Shown in pieces: positions 7,114 to 16,540 of a stretch of DNA of 64,000 nt; within the stretch, counting starts at the first letter, position 1, and each line of letters starts with the position of its first letter. The notes below the pieces were generated by a model. It did not search any database and had not been told where the DNA came from. It was given only the letters and a program-made list of their open reading frames with translations. Source of the stretch: Paenibacillus glycinis (GTDB taxonomy: Bacteria > Bacillota > Bacilli > Paenibacillales > Paenibacillaceae); assembly GCF_009909185.1 (NCBI RefSeq), contig NZ_JAAAMV010000003.1, positions 310,001 to 374,000 on the forward strand, given 5' to 3'. The position numbers and the translations under genes are program-made.

Positions 7114-8502
7114 ATGTTGTTCAACACCTATGTCTTCATCTTCGCCTTCTGGCCGATTACGGCCGCCGGTTATTTCCTGCTGAACCGGTTCCGCTATACC
7201 TTCGCGGCCAAATGCTGGCTGACGCTCTCCTCGCTCTTCTTCTACGGCTGGTGGAATGTCGGATACCTGCCGCTCATTCTCGGCTCCATCGCCTTCAACT
7301 ACGCGTTCGGCCGGCTTCTGCAGGCCAAGAGCGAGACGGCGGCCCGTTACCGGAAAACGTTCCTGATCGCAGCCATCGGCGGTAATCTGCTGCTGCTCGC
7401 TTACTACAAATACGCCGACTTCTTTCTGGGCAATCTGTCGTCCTGGACGGGACACGCCTTCCCGGTGCTTCACCTTCTGCTGCCGCTCGGCATCAGCTTC
7501 TTCACGTTCACGCAAATCGCCTATCTCGTGGATGCCTACAAGGGCAAAGCGAGCGAATATAATATCGTCAGCTACATGCTGTTCGTCACCTTCTATCCGC
7601 ATCTCATCGCCGGGCCGATCCTGCACCACAGCGAGATGATGCCGCAGTTCGACCGGCTCCGCAACAAAGTCTGGCAGTGGGGCAACGTCTCCAAGGGCGT
7701 GTACATCTTCTGCATCGGCTTGTTCAAGAAAGTCGTCATCGCCGATACGTTCGCCACGGCCGCGAACGACGGATTCGCGAGCGCGACGCATTTCTTCGCG
7801 TCCTGGACGGCTTCCCTCTCGTACACCTTCCAGCTCTATTACGATTTCAGCGGCTACACGGACATGGCGATCGGCGCCGCGCTGATCTTCAACATCAAGC
7901 TGCCGCAAAACTTCAATTCGCCGTACAAGGCGCTGAGCATCCAGGACTTCTGGCGGCGCTGGCATATGACGCTGAGCCGCTTCCTCCGCGACTATATCTA
8001 TATCCCTCTCGGCGGCAACCGGCGCGGCGAAGCGGTCATGCTCCGCAATCTCGTCATTACGTTCCTGCTCGGCGGATTATGGCACGGCGCCGGCTGGACC
8101 TTCCTGTTCTGGGGACTGCTCCATGGCGTCGGACAAGTCGTCCACCGCTTCTGGGGCAAGCTGGGACGCCCGCTCCCGCGCTGGCTGGCCTGGTTCGTCA
8201 CGTTCATGTTCATCAACGTCACGTGGGTGTTCTTCCGCGCCGACAGCTGGGGGCAAGCCGCCCGCATCTTGAAGGGCATGGCGGGCTTGCAAGGCGTATC
8301 GCTCGTCGACCTGAAGACGCTCGCCCCGACGATCCTGCTGCTCGCGCTGTTCCTTCCGATCGTGCTGGCCTTCTCCAACTCGTCGCAGCTGAACGACGCG
8401 TTCCGGCCGACTTGGCGCTCGGCGGTCGCCGTGGCCGCGCTGTTCGTGTTCTCGCTGCTCTATTTCAACCGCATCAGCGAATTCCTGTATTTCAATTTCT
8501 AG
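7114..8502 (+). CDS. MBOAT family O-acyltransferase (AlgI/DltB-like)
   Basis: 462 residues, polytopic membrane protein of the membrane-bound O-acyltransferase family. The conserved histidine is in GGLWHGAGWTF at residue 324, and the DFWRRWHMTLSRFLRDYIYIPLGG block before it is characteristic of AlgI-type proteins, which pass acetyl groups across the membrane onto extracellular polysaccharide or cell-wall polymer. The start is uncertain: ATG 7114 gives the family-typical MLFNTYVF opening, while GTG 7102 lies only 1-3 nt after GGAGGAG. The gene is followed after 18 bp by an AlgJ-like partner, which is the usual arrangement for alginate-type O-acetylation. The acceptor polymer is unknown. Confidence 0.93.
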   Translation: MLFNTYVFIFAFWPITAAGYFLLNRFRYTFAAKCWLTLSSLFFYGWWNVGYLPLILGSIAFNYAFGRLLQAKSETAARYRKTFLIAAIGGNLLLLAYYKYADFFLGNLSSWTGHAFPVLHLLLPLGISFFTFTQIAYLVDAYKGKASEYNIVSYMLFVTFYPHLIAGPILHHSEMMPQFDRLRNKVWQWGNVSKGVYIFCIGLFKKVVIADTFATAANDGFASATHFFASWTASLSYTFQLYYDFSGYTDMAIGAALIFNIKLPQNFNSPYKALSIQDFWRRWHMTLSRFLRDYIYIPLGGNRRGEAVMLRNLVITFLLGGLWHGAGWTFLFWGLLHGVGQVVHRFWGKLGRPLPRWLAWFVTFMFINVTWVFFRADSWGQAARILKGMAGLQGVSLVDLKTLAPTILLLALFLPIVLAFSNSSQLNDAFRPTWRSAVAVAALFVFSLLYFNRISEFLYFNF

Positions 8503-8520
8503 AAAGGACGATGACCTGCC

Positions 8521-10062
8521 GTGCAGACTCCCGCTCCCTTGCAGCCTAAACGACCGATCCCGACGCGCGCGCACGCCGCCCTCCCTTCCGCCCGCTCCAG
8601 AATAACCGCGAAAGCGGCCAAGCGGATGCTGGCCCTGACCGTCCTGCTGGCCGCGGCGTTCGCCTTGCTGGCCGCGCTCGTCACTTATCTCGTCGATCCT
8701 TTGCAATTTTACCATCGCCCGTTCGGATACAAGCCGGTGTTCTCGTCGGAGCAGCGCTACCAGAACCCGGGACTCGCGCTCCATTACGATTACGACACGA
8801 TCATAATCGGCACGTCCATGACGGAGAATTTCCTGCCCTCCGAGGTGGACAACGCCCTGGGCGGCCGCAGCATGAAGCTGTCGATCCGCGGATCGACGGC
8901 GGACGAGCAGTACAAGATCGCCAAGCTGGCGATCGACACCGGCAAAGTCAAGCAGGTGATCTGGGGACTCGATTATTTCGCGCTGAAGACGGGCGACCAG
9001 GAAGCCGCCGGTCCGTTCCCGGATTACCTGTACGACGATAACCGCTGGAACGATTACCGCTACTTGCTCAATTACGACGTCTACGGCCAATTCTTCAAGG
9101 GGATCGCCAAGGTATTGACCGGCGGTTCGGGTTCGCAAAGCTTGGAGAAGCTCTACAATTGGAACGACAGCGTGCGGTTCGGCAAACAGGCCGTATTGAA
9201 GGATTACGAGAAGGCACAGCAGACGGAGGCTTACTTCGGATTGAACGAAGAGCCCCTCGACGTAATCAAGCGCAATTTCAACGACCGCGTCCTCTCGCTC
9301 GCGAAGGCCCATCCGGACGTGCGGTTTATTTTCTACTATCCGCCGTACAGCGTGCTGCGCGAGGTCGTCTGGCAACGGACGAACGCCGAACGTTACCGGA
9401 ACCAGCTGGAGATGGACGTATGGATGTTCGAGCAGTTCAACGCGCTGCCGAACGCGCAGGTCTACGATTTCCAAACCGCGGGCGAGTGGACGTACGACCT
9501 CGATTCGTACAAGGATATGTCCCATCACGATCAGGACGTGAACACGGGCATCATCCATGCCATCGGCAAGCGGGATCCGCGTTATCGGATGACGCCGGCG
9601 AATGCCCGGGCGCTGTCGGACGAACTGGCCGAGCAGGTCCGGACGTTCGCGCTGACGGAAGCGGGCGATCCCAAGAGCGTTCGCGTGTTGACTAGCCTGA
9701 ACGGGCAGGAGCCGCAAGAAACGTCCTTCAGCGGCCTGGTCATCCCGGGAGAAGGCGAGCTGCTCGTCCCCGTGAAGGAAGCCGCCGCCTCGCTTGGCGC
9801 CGCGTACGCCTGGGATCAGGCGACGAAGACGCTCGTGCTGTCGCGGGCTTCGTCCCGGGTGACGCTGACGTTGAACGACACGACCGCCGCCGTCAAGAGT
9901 GGCGATGCGGTGAAGCTGGCGTATCCCCCGAAGCTCGTCGACGGCCAGACGTTCATCCCGCTCCTGAAGCTGGCCCCGCTGCTCGGCTTCGATATCACGG
10001 CGGAACAGCCCAACGCCTGGAGTTATCGGTACACGCTCGCCGGGAAGCCGACCGCGCATTAA
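8521..10062 (+). CDS. AlgJ/DltD-like SGNH acyltransferase with a C-terminal copper-amine-oxidase stalk domain
   Basis: 513 residues. A basic N-terminus and one membrane anchor (about 40-62) place the rest outside the cell. GTSMTENF at residues 97-104 is the serine block of a GDSL/SGNH hydrolase fold (candidate nucleophile Ser99), and the middle resembles the AlgJ/AlgX partner of MBOAT acetylases. Residues about 405-510 form a separate domain with LLVPVKEAAASLGAAYAWD and DGQTFIPLLKLAPLLGF, the copper amine oxidase N-terminal-like stalk repeat common on Paenibacillus exoproteins; no metal role is implied. GTG 8521 is used, with AAAGGA 11 nt upstream. It forms an operon with the MBOAT gene and probably completes transfer of acetyl to a surface glycan. 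Confidence 0.85.
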   Translation: MQTPAPLQPKRPIPTRAHAALPSARSRITAKAAKRMLALTVLLAAAFALLAALVTYLVDPLQFYHRPFGYKPVFSSEQRYQNPGLALHYDYDTIIIGTSMTENFLPSEVDNALGGRSMKLSIRGSTADEQYKIAKLAIDTGKVKQVIWGLDYFALKTGDQEAAGPFPDYLYDDNRWNDYRYLLNYDVYGQFFKGIAKVLTGGSGSQSLEKLYNWNDSVRFGKQAVLKDYEKAQQTEAYFGLNEEPLDVIKRNFNDRVLSLAKAHPDVRFIFYYPPYSVLREVVWQRTNAERYRNQLEMDVWMFEQFNALPNAQVYDFQTAGEWTYDLDSYKDMSHHDQDVNTGIIHAIGKRDPRYRMTPANARALSDELAEQVRTFALTEAGDPKSVRVLTSLNGQEPQETSFSGLVIPGEGELLVPVKEAAASLGAAYAWDQATKTLVLSRASSRVTLTLNDTTAAVKSGDAVKLAYPPKLVDGQTFIPLLKLAPLLGFDITAEQPNAWSYRYTLAGKPTAH

Positions 10063-10203
10063 AACGGGCCTTTTCGGCGGATGGCATGAGACTTCCTACT
10101 TGCTTCTTGTCCGATCGCAGATCGTAGACGCAATGCGCATGGCAGTCCGCGCGGATACGTCGCAATTGTTATTTGCCCCGCGCGAATGATACGACGCAGA
10201 CCG

Positions 10204-10244
10204 AAAAAGACCTTGAGAACGAGCGTTCTCAAGGTCTTTTTTTT
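10204..10244. terminator. Bidirectional terminator between convergent genes
   Basis: AAAAAGACCTTGAGAAC, 4-nt loop, GTTCTCAAGGTC and eight T residues; A-tract on the left and T-tract on the right serve the AlgJ-like gene and the convergent penicillin-binding protein gene. Confidence 0.92.
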
Positions 10245-10251
10245 CGATTGC

Positions 10252-12288
10252 TTAAGGCTTAGCCTCGTCGCTGCCCGTATCCGGCGTTTTCGGATGGGGC
10301 GTGCCGTCGAGTCCGACGTATTCGTCGTACGCGTCGAAGATCTTCCGCGCGATCGGAGCGGCGCCGTACGCGCCGAAGCCGCCGTCCGGCACGACCACCG
10401 CGACCGCGAGGACGGGGTCCTCCGCCGGCGCGAGCGCGATGAACACGGAGTTCTCGACCTTCTTCCGGTCGCCGACATCCTGCTCGGACGTTCCCGTTTT
10501 CCGCAGGAAGTCGTACTTGAAGTCGTCGAAGCCCTGGACGGAAACCTTGCTCATGCCGTCGTCGATCTCATCCCAGAACTCCTTCGGGAAGGAGACGGTG
10601 TTCAGCACCTTCGGCGTGTAGCCCTGCACGAGCTTGCCCTCCTGGTCGACGACCTTGTCGACGAACTGCGGCTGCATCCGCTTGCCGCGGTTGCCGAGCA
10701 TCGCGGCGTACTGCGCCAGCTGCAGCGTCGTGTATTTGGCCTGTTGGCCGAACGATGCCCGGATAAGCGCCGATTGCGGGCTCGCGTTCTCGGCCTCGTG
10801 GTAATAGTCGATAACGCCGGTGTTTTCGCCCGGCAGCCCGCTGCCCGTCAAGACGCCCAAGCCGAACTGCTTCATGTAGCTGTCCCAGACGTCGACGCCC
10901 TTGATGCTGCCGTTGTATTTCTTGTACAGCTCGTTGCCGATCTCTTGAGCCATGAACGTATTGGACGAATGCGCGATCGCCGCCGCCGGATCGATCGTGC
11001 CGTAGGCATGGCCCTGCGAATCGTGGATCGCGACCTGATGGCCCGCTTTACCGAAGTAATAGACGCCTCTATCTTGGTAGAGCGTATGCGTCGTGATCAA
11101 ATTCTCGTTCAAGCCAAGCAATACCGATAACGGCTTCTGCGTCGATCCGAGCGGCACCATCGAAGAAGGATGGCGGTTGCGCTCTTTGTCGTCGTCATAC
11201 GGCGGATAGGATTGCCGGATCGTGCCGTTCGTTTGGAAATACTGGATCGCCTTCAAGTCATCCGTGCTGATCGTTCCGCCCGACCAGACGTTGGGATCGT
11301 AATCGGGCATGCTCGCCATCGCGACGACCTTGCCCGTCTTCACTTCCATCGCGACCGCGTAACCCGTCGTCGCGTCCGCGCCGTCCACCCACGAGCCGGA
11401 GGTCGCGTGCTTCATGAAGTCCAGATGATCCATGATCGCCTGCTGCGTCAGCATCTGCACCCGTTTGTCGATCGTCAGGTAGAGATTGTCGCCCTTCACG
11501 GGCACGGTGACGGTAGGCGGTCCGATGATCGTGTTCTGCGCGTTGACGGGATAGAGCTTGACGCCGTTCTGGCCGCGAAGCAAATCCTGGTACATGTACT
11601 CCAGTCCGTCGACGCCGACGTCCTCGTCGTCCAGATACTGCTTCTTGGCGTCTTCTTCTTCCGTGCTCTTCTTATACTTCGTCATGGTTTCTTTCACGCC
11701 GCGGTATTTCTTGAGATAGCCGACCAGCTGCACCGCGACGTCGTCCTTGTCGTAGTTCCGGACGCTCTCCTCGACGATGTCGATGCCGGGATACTGCTCG
11801 CGATTTTCGGCGAAATAGGCGATCTCGTCCTGCGACAGGCCGATCTTGATCCGCCGCGGCACCGAATACGTATTTTGAATATGGTCCATGTCCATCCGCT
11901 TCTTGATTTCCTCGAGCGTGATCGCCTGCTCCGGCTTGCCGAGCCGCTTGAAGATATCCAGCAGCTGCTGCGCCAGCTTATCCGCATCCGCCTTCTTGAA
12001 GCCCGGCTGGATGGTGAAGTAGAGCGATTGCGTCGACGTCGAGTACGCCAGCGGCGCGCCCTTGGAATCCAGGATGTTGCCGCGGATAGGCGGGATTTTC
12101 ACGGGTCTGGTGCTGTTCTTGTCGAACTCGTCCTGCAGCGTCGGTCCGTCGACGAACTGCAAAATCGCGAGCCGGACGATCAGGATGCTGAACAAGAGAA
12201 AGGTGATGCCGAAAAACATATTCAATCGCAGCGTAAACGAGTTGCGGTTACGGGCGGCCTGGACTTTGGGGTCTTCATGCTGCTTCAT
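10252..12288 (-). CDS. Class B penicillin-binding protein (PBP2/MrdA-like transpeptidase)
   Basis: 678 residues. A short cytoplasmic N-terminus is followed by one membrane anchor (about 23-45), a dimerisation domain beginning IPPIRGNILDSKG, and a transpeptidase domain with all three active-site motifs: STQK (Ser382-Lys385), SSN (441-443) and KTG (597-599). It cross-links peptidoglycan outside the membrane; within bacilli it is closest in layout to the elongation-type PBPs (PbpA/PbpH). The start ATG 12288 has GGAG 7 nt upstream. It stands alone between terminators, far from mre or rod genes, so the exact role in elongation or sporulation cannot be told from context. Confidence 0.93.
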   Translation of the reverse strand: MKQHEDPKVQAARNRNSFTLRLNMFFGITFLLFSILIVRLAILQFVDGPTLQDEFDKNSTRPVKIPPIRGNILDSKGAPLAYSTSTQSLYFTIQPGFKKADADKLAQQLLDIFKRLGKPEQAITLEEIKKRMDMDHIQNTYSVPRRIKIGLSQDEIAYFAENREQYPGIDIVEESVRNYDKDDVAVQLVGYLKKYRGVKETMTKYKKSTEEEDAKKQYLDDEDVGVDGLEYMYQDLLRGQNGVKLYPVNAQNTIIGPPTVTVPVKGDNLYLTIDKRVQMLTQQAIMDHLDFMKHATSGSWVDGADATTGYAVAMEVKTGKVVAMASMPDYDPNVWSGGTISTDDLKAIQYFQTNGTIRQSYPPYDDDKERNRHPSSMVPLGSTQKPLSVLLGLNENLITTHTLYQDRGVYYFGKAGHQVAIHDSQGHAYGTIDPAAAIAHSSNTFMAQEIGNELYKKYNGSIKGVDVWDSYMKQFGLGVLTGSGLPGENTGVIDYYHEAENASPQSALIRASFGQQAKYTTLQLAQYAAMLGNRGKRMQPQFVDKVVDQEGKLVQGYTPKVLNTVSFPKEFWDEIDDGMSKVSVQGFDDFKYDFLRKTGTSEQDVGDRKKVENSVFIALAPAEDPVLAVAVVVPDGGFGAYGAAPIARKIFDAYDEYVGLDGTPHPKTPDTGSDEAKP

Positions 12289-12480
12289 GCCTGCACTCCT
12301 CTGAAAACATAGTCCGTTCTTATTCGAGATCGAACGCGCGATTCCTGCCGACCGAAGCCAATAGCCACAATATGGCCATAACTTGCACGCGGACCTAACT
12401 TCATTCCTTACCCGCTCAGGCGCCTTTTGTAACGGCTTCGGACAAAAAATTCCGATCGCAGGCGATGTTCCCCAGAAAGC

Positions 12481-12537
12481 AAAAAGCGTCCCTTTGCGGC
12501 AGCCGGACCAAAGTCCGAAACTGCGGCATAGGAACGC
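12481..12537 (-). terminator. Terminator after the MFS carrier gene
   Basis: Long imperfect stem on the minus strand (GCGTTCCTATGCCGCAG pairing with CTGCCGCAAAGGGACGC), followed by TTTTTGC. The rest of the 340-bp gap between 12289 and 12628 shows no gene. Confidence 0.7.
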
Positions 12538-12628
12538 CGGTTAAACCGTGACGACGAATGAAGAATGACGGCTGAAGGATGAGTGAAAAATAAGAATCGT
12601 ATACCTAACGGAAGATGATTTACGGCGC

Positions 12629-13897
12629 TCAGGCCGCCGTCCGCAGCGCGGCTGCTTTCTTGGCGATGCGCAGCGCCATCAGCGCGGCCAGCAGGCAGAT
12701 GAAGCCGGCGGTCACGAACGTCGTCGAATACGTGCCGGTCATCTGCCGGACGAGGCCCGCCCCGTAAGCCGCCGTCGAGGCGCCGATTTGGTGGAAGACG
12801 ACGACCCAGCCGAAGACCATGCTTGCCCGGTCTTTGCCGAATTCCTGCGTGGCCAGCTTCACCGTCGGCGGCACCGTGGCGATCCAGTCCAGCCCGTAGA
12901 AGACCGAGAACACGACCAGCATCGACGGGGTCGTATCCAGGGCGAACGGCAGGAAGATCAGCGATAGTCCGCGGAGGCCGTAATACCAGAACAACAGCTT
13001 CCGGGAATCGAAGCGGTCCGTGAACCAGCCCGACAGCGTCGTGCCGACGAGATCAAAGATTCCCATAAAGGCGAGCAGGCCGGCGGCCATGACTTCCTCG
13101 ATGCCGTGATCGCCGCACGCGGCGATCAGATGCGTGCCGATCAAGCCGTTCGTCGAGAAGCCGCAGAAGAAGAACGTCACGGCCAGCAGCCAGAACGTCT
13201 TGTTCTTCATGGCGTCGCGCAGCGTCAGCAGCGGCGTCAAGAAGATGCTGCCGCGGAACGGTTCCGGCTTCGTCGCGTCGCTCGCGCCGTAAGCGGCCGC
13301 GCCGACATCGGAAGGGTGATTGCGCATAAAGATAGCGACGACAACCAACAATACGAGCACGACGGCCACGGCCGTGTACACCGCGTATTTCCAGCCATGG
13401 TTGACGGTGATATGGGCCAGCAGCGGGAGGAACAGCAGCTGCCCCGTGGCCGCGCTGGCGGTCAGCATGCCCACGACCAACCCTTTGCGATGCACGAACC
13501 AACGATTCGCGACAGTCACGCCAAGGACGTTGGCCATCATGCCGGTAGCCAATCCGGATACGAGCCCCCATAGCAGCTCGTATTGCCATAATGCCGTCAT
13601 AAGCGGCGTTAGGGAGAGGCTCGCGGCCAAGACCGCGAGGGAGACGACCATCATCCGGCGGATGCCGAACTTCGCGAGCAGCGCCGCCGAGAACGGGCCG
13701 ACCAGGCCGTAGAGCAAGATACCGACGGAGATCACGCCGGAGATGCCGCTGCGCTCCCAGCCGAAATCCTTCTCGAACGGCTGCATGAAAATGCTGGGCA
13801 TCGACCGGATGCCGGCGGAGACGAGCAAGGCCGCGAACGTGACGAGCACGACGACCCAGCCGTAATGGATTTTAGACGTTTGAGCAGGTGGTTGCAT
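12629..13897 (-). CDS. MFS transporter, oxalate/formate antiporter (OFA/MCT)-like
   Basis: 422 residues, twelve predicted membrane segments. The opening HYGWVVVLVTFAALLVSAGIR and the loop SGWFTDRFDSRKL are typical of the monocarboxylate / oxalate:formate antiporter branch of the major facilitator superfamily, which usually moves small organic acids. It lies downstream of the large catabolic operons on the same strand but has its own strong promoter (TTGACA-17-TTATAT) and a putative operator over the start, so it is controlled separately. A role in moving an acid product or substrate of the neighbouring pathway is inference from position only. Confidence 0.85.
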   Translation of the reverse strand: MQPPAQTSKIHYGWVVVLVTFAALLVSAGIRSMPSIFMQPFEKDFGWERSGISGVISVGILLYGLVGPFSAALLAKFGIRRMMVVSLAVLAASLSLTPLMTALWQYELLWGLVSGLATGMMANVLGVTVANRWFVHRKGLVVGMLTASAATGQLLFLPLLAHITVNHGWKYAVYTAVAVVLVLLVVVAIFMRNHPSDVGAAAYGASDATKPEPFRGSIFLTPLLTLRDAMKNKTFWLLAVTFFFCGFSTNGLIGTHLIAACGDHGIEEVMAAGLLAFMGIFDLVGTTLSGWFTDRFDSRKLLFWYYGLRGLSLIFLPFALDTTPSMLVVFSVFYGLDWIATVPPTVKLATQEFGKDRASMVFGWVVVFHQIGASTAAYGAGLVRQMTGTYSTTFVTAGFICLLAALMALRIAKKAAALRTAA

Positions 13898-13921
13898 GTT
13901 AAGGATGCCTCGCTTTCAATT

Positions 13922-13933
13922 TTGTATGTACAA
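13922..13933. promoter_or_regulatory. Putative operator at the MFS promoter
   Basis: TTGTA and TACAA arms with a 2-nt centre (TTGTATGTACAA), immediately after the -10 box. Nearly the same sequence stands at 35278-35291 after the -10 box of the marR gene. Confidence 0.5.
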
Positions 13934-13936
13934 CAA

Positions 13937-13965
13937 ATATAATAGCAATGAATCTGACTTGTCAA
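13937..13965 (-). promoter_or_regulatory. Promoter of the MFS carrier gene
   Basis: Minus-strand TTGACA (13960-13965), 17-nt spacer, TTATAT (13937-13942). This is one of the strongest housekeeping-type promoters visible in the window. Confidence 0.75.
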
Positions 13966-14045
13966 TCCATTTTAGGAACGGCTTGATTATTCGCCTGGCG
14001 ACGACGAATGGCGGTTTCTACTCTCGCAAGACGTGCCGGAATCCG

Positions 14046-14076
14046 AAAAACCCCGGCCAGCTTGCGCGGACCGGGG
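14046..14076 (-). terminator. Terminator of the amidase-creatininase-FAD oxidase operon
   Basis: CCCCGG / CCGGGG stem with a 14-nt loop and TTTTT on the minus strand, 160 bp beyond the last gene of the operon. Nothing else is seen in the gap 13970-14237. Confidence 0.7.
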
Positions 14077-14237
14077 CCGATTCATATTAGGCGGGCGCCT
14101 GCACCTGATGCCGATACTTCCGCTATCTCGCACGGGATTTGACGTGCTTCATGCTATCAAGCCCTCAGGCCGAACCATCGACAACGGACTTTGCCGGTTA
14201 CCCGGGCAGACCATACCGCACCGACAATCGCCGCCGG

Positions 14238-15557
14238 CTACAGCTTCCCCGGGTTCAGCAGGCTGAGCGGATCGTTGACGGTCTTCCGGGTGCGCATGCG
14301 GCCGATCGAGCCGCGTCCGCCGTCCTCGAGCATCCACGTGTGCGGATCGAAGATCGCGACGCCGATCGATCTGAAGTAGGCGATGATCTCGTACAGCCGC
14401 TCCTCCGTCGAGAAATAGACGACCGGCAACGCGGTCGGGACGAGCGCGCCGCCGCTCAGCATCCATTCGAAGTGAAAGAGCACCTCGTCGCCGTACTCGG
14501 CTTTGATCGCGCGGATTTGTTCCAAGTACCGGTCCGGCGCGAAGCCGGCCTGCAAGTACGTCCAGGAGGGGTCGGCCTTGATCGCCCACAGCGTCGTGTG
14601 GTTCCAGGTGAAATCCGATACGCCGATCGTTTTGCGGTATTGGGACGCTTCGATGGTATGGCCGAGCCGGCCGCCGTACGACTCGGCAAGCTTCGCCGCC
14701 GTTCCGATCGCATGCTCCGCGATCTCGGTCAGCACCGCGGCCTTGGACGGTTCGAGCGATTTGGCCAGCGGCTTGAAAAACGAGGGCAGCGGCCATTCCA
14801 TCGGACTCACGAGCCTTTTCGGCACTGCCGACTCCCGCGCCAGCGCCTCGCCGAACCGCACGGCATCCTCGAAGGCATCGAACTGGAACACGCACTGCGC
14901 CCATTCCGTCCGCGGCGCGAGCGGGATCGTCACTTCCGTCATGATGCCGGTCGTGCCGTAGTTGTGAATGTAGTCGAACAGTTCATCGCCTTTAATGACA
15001 AGCCGCCGCGGCGTTTCTTCCAATGTATAGACGACCGCTTCCAGCACGTTTCCGTCCCATAGATTACCCCACGTTACCGAGCCGATGCCGCCGGAGCCGC
15101 CGCTGACGAAGCCGCCCACGGTCGCTTTCACGTACGTGCTCGGATAGATCCGCAGCTCCTGCCCTTGCTCCCTCGCCGTCTTGTCCATGACGCCGAGCCG
15201 CACGCCGCTCTGCGCTCGGGCATAGCCGTCGCCGAGTTCGACGATGCGGTCAAGGCCGCTGAGGTCGAGGACGATGCCGCCTTCGAGCGGGATCGCCTGG
15301 CCGTAATTGCCCGTCCCGGCGCCGCGGGCCGTAACCGGAACCCGCATGCGGTAGGCGAGCGCCAGCGCGTCGGCCACGTCCTGCTCGGACTTCGGCGCGA
15401 TGACGGCGTCCGCCTTTTTGTCTTTGAGCCGTTTATCCAACACCGGCGAATACCAATAGTAGTCCTTCGACAGCTTCTCGACGGAGTCGGCGTCGGTCAG
15501 CACCATCGTTTCGCCGAGCGATTTCAGCATATCTTCCTTCCAAGCCAGCTTTTCCAT
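14238..15557 (-). CDS. FAD-binding oxidase (GlcD-like, FAD_binding_4)
   Basis: 439 residues. The p-cresol methylhydroxylase/vanillyl-alcohol-oxidase-type FAD domain is clear: ADAVIAPKSEQDVADAL, then PVTARGAGTGNYGQ and GGFVSGGSGGIGS for flavin binding, and the C-terminal end PLSLLNPGKL. Relatives oxidise 2-hydroxyacids (glycolate, lactate), sugars or phenols, so the substrate is open. The ATG at 15557 is chosen over the longer frame to 15704 because the extra residues overlap the upstream FAH-like gene and are not conserved. It is the last gene of a six-gene leftward operon with hydrolases, and probably oxidises a hydroxyacid released by them. Confidence 0.88.
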   Translation of the reverse strand: MEKLAWKEDMLKSLGETMVLTDADSVEKLSKDYYWYSPVLDKRLKDKKADAVIAPKSEQDVADALALAYRMRVPVTARGAGTGNYGQAIPLEGGIVLDLSGLDRIVELGDGYARAQSGVRLGVMDKTAREQGQELRIYPSTYVKATVGGFVSGGSGGIGSVTWGNLWDGNVLEAVVYTLEETPRRLVIKGDELFDYIHNYGTTGIMTEVTIPLAPRTEWAQCVFQFDAFEDAVRFGEALARESAVPKRLVSPMEWPLPSFFKPLAKSLEPSKAAVLTEIAEHAIGTAAKLAESYGGRLGHTIEASQYRKTIGVSDFTWNHTTLWAIKADPSWTYLQAGFAPDRYLEQIRAIKAEYGDEVLFHFEWMLSGGALVPTALPVVYFSTEERLYEIIAYFRSIGVAIFDPHTWMLEDGGRGSIGRMRTRKTVNDPLSLLNPGKL

Positions 15558-15627
15558 CGCGAAATCCCTGCCTTTCCTTGTGGTTGCATCCGAGCCTGCG
15601 GAGAATGGGCATGCCGGCAAACTACAC

Positions 15628-16506
15628 CTAGCCGCGCGCTTCCCGCTCCGCGATGACGGGATTAAGGAGCGGCGCGAAGCCGCCCAGCCTGCATTCGGCG
15701 ACATCCCCCGGCCGCAGCGGGACCGAGCCCGGCGTGCCGGTCATGATCACGTCGCCGGGCCGCAGGGTCATCATGCCGGAGAAATAGGACACGATATACG
15801 GAATCGAATAGATCATGCGCGTCACGTCCGAGCGGTAAAGGGTCACGCCGTTCAACGCCGTCTCGATGGTCCACTGCCCGGGAGCTGGACATTCGTCGGG
15901 CGTGACGAGATGGGGACCGAAGCTGAAAAAGGTATCGAAGCATTTCGACCGGCCCAGAAACCGCGGATTCCGCGCATGGATATCCTGGGCGGTCATATCG
16001 AGCGTCGGCGTGAAGCCGGCAACGACGCCCATCGCGTCGGCTTCGGAGACGTATTTGCAGGTTCGCCCGATGACGATGCCGATCTCCGCCTCCGCCGTGA
16101 CGCGATGCTCGCCTCTCGGCAGCACGATGGCATCGCCGGGACCGACGAGACTCGTCGTCGGCTTCATGAAGCAGATCGGCTCCCCGTCGGGCGGCGTAAC
16201 CGCCATCTCCTCCGCCTTCTCCGCATAGTTGGCGCCGATGCCCCAGATTTTCGGCGGATTCCGGAGCAGCGGACCGCATGCGGCATCCGCGAACGCGATC
16301 GTTTCAAGCCTCTCCGCCTGCAGCGCGCCGCCTTCGCGGTACCATGCGTTCAAGCCGGCCGTCTCTTCGTTGCCGAGCAAGCCCGCGAGCGTCTCGCTCC
16401 AGGCGCTGCCCGTCGCGGCATTCAGCGTTTCCACCAGCACGTAGCCCCCGGCCGTCACGATCGCCGCTTTCTCCAGCCCGTCGGCCTTTATGGATGCCAA
16501 TTTCAT
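15628..16506 (-). CDS. Fumarylacetoacetate hydrolase (FAH) family protein
   Basis: 292 residues. The C-terminal catalytic FAH fold is recognisable from WGIGANYAEKAEE, FMKPTTSLVGPGDAI, the metal-ligand stretch TAEAEIGIVIGR, the LDMTAQDIHARNPRFLGRSK block and TGTPGSVPLRPGD. Family members cleave C-C bonds of beta-diketo acids or hydrate/decarboxylate/tautomerise 2-oxo acids, using a divalent metal in the cytoplasm. It lies 34 bp after the creatininase-like gene and 70 bp before the FAD oxidase. In a catabolic cluster of amide hydrolases it would act on the carbon skeleton after nitrogen removal; that order is inference. Confidence 0.9.
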   Translation of the reverse strand: MKLASIKADGLEKAAIVTAGGYVLVETLNAATGSAWSETLAGLLGNEETAGLNAWYREGGALQAERLETIAFADAACGPLLRNPPKIWGIGANYAEKAEEMAVTPPDGEPICFMKPTTSLVGPGDAIVLPRGEHRVTAEAEIGIVIGRTCKYVSEADAMGVVAGFTPTLDMTAQDIHARNPRFLGRSKCFDTFFSFGPHLVTPDECPAPGQWTIETALNGVTLYRSDVTRMIYSIPYIVSYFSGMMTLRPGDVIMTGTPGSVPLRPGDVAECRLGGFAPLLNPVIAEREARG

Positions 16507-16540
16507 GCTCAGTTTCGCTCCCCGGGAGGTGATTGTTTGA

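Noticed and set aside
8077..10059. A 660-codon minus-strand frame opposite the O-acetylation genes
   Set aside because: Same reason: a shadow of well-supported genes; its translation is low-complexity and charged.
10059..10478. A minus-strand 139-codon frame over the terminator and end of the PBP gene
   Set aside because: It overlaps the bidirectional terminator and the PBP reading frame, and its translation is Arg/Ser-rich noise.
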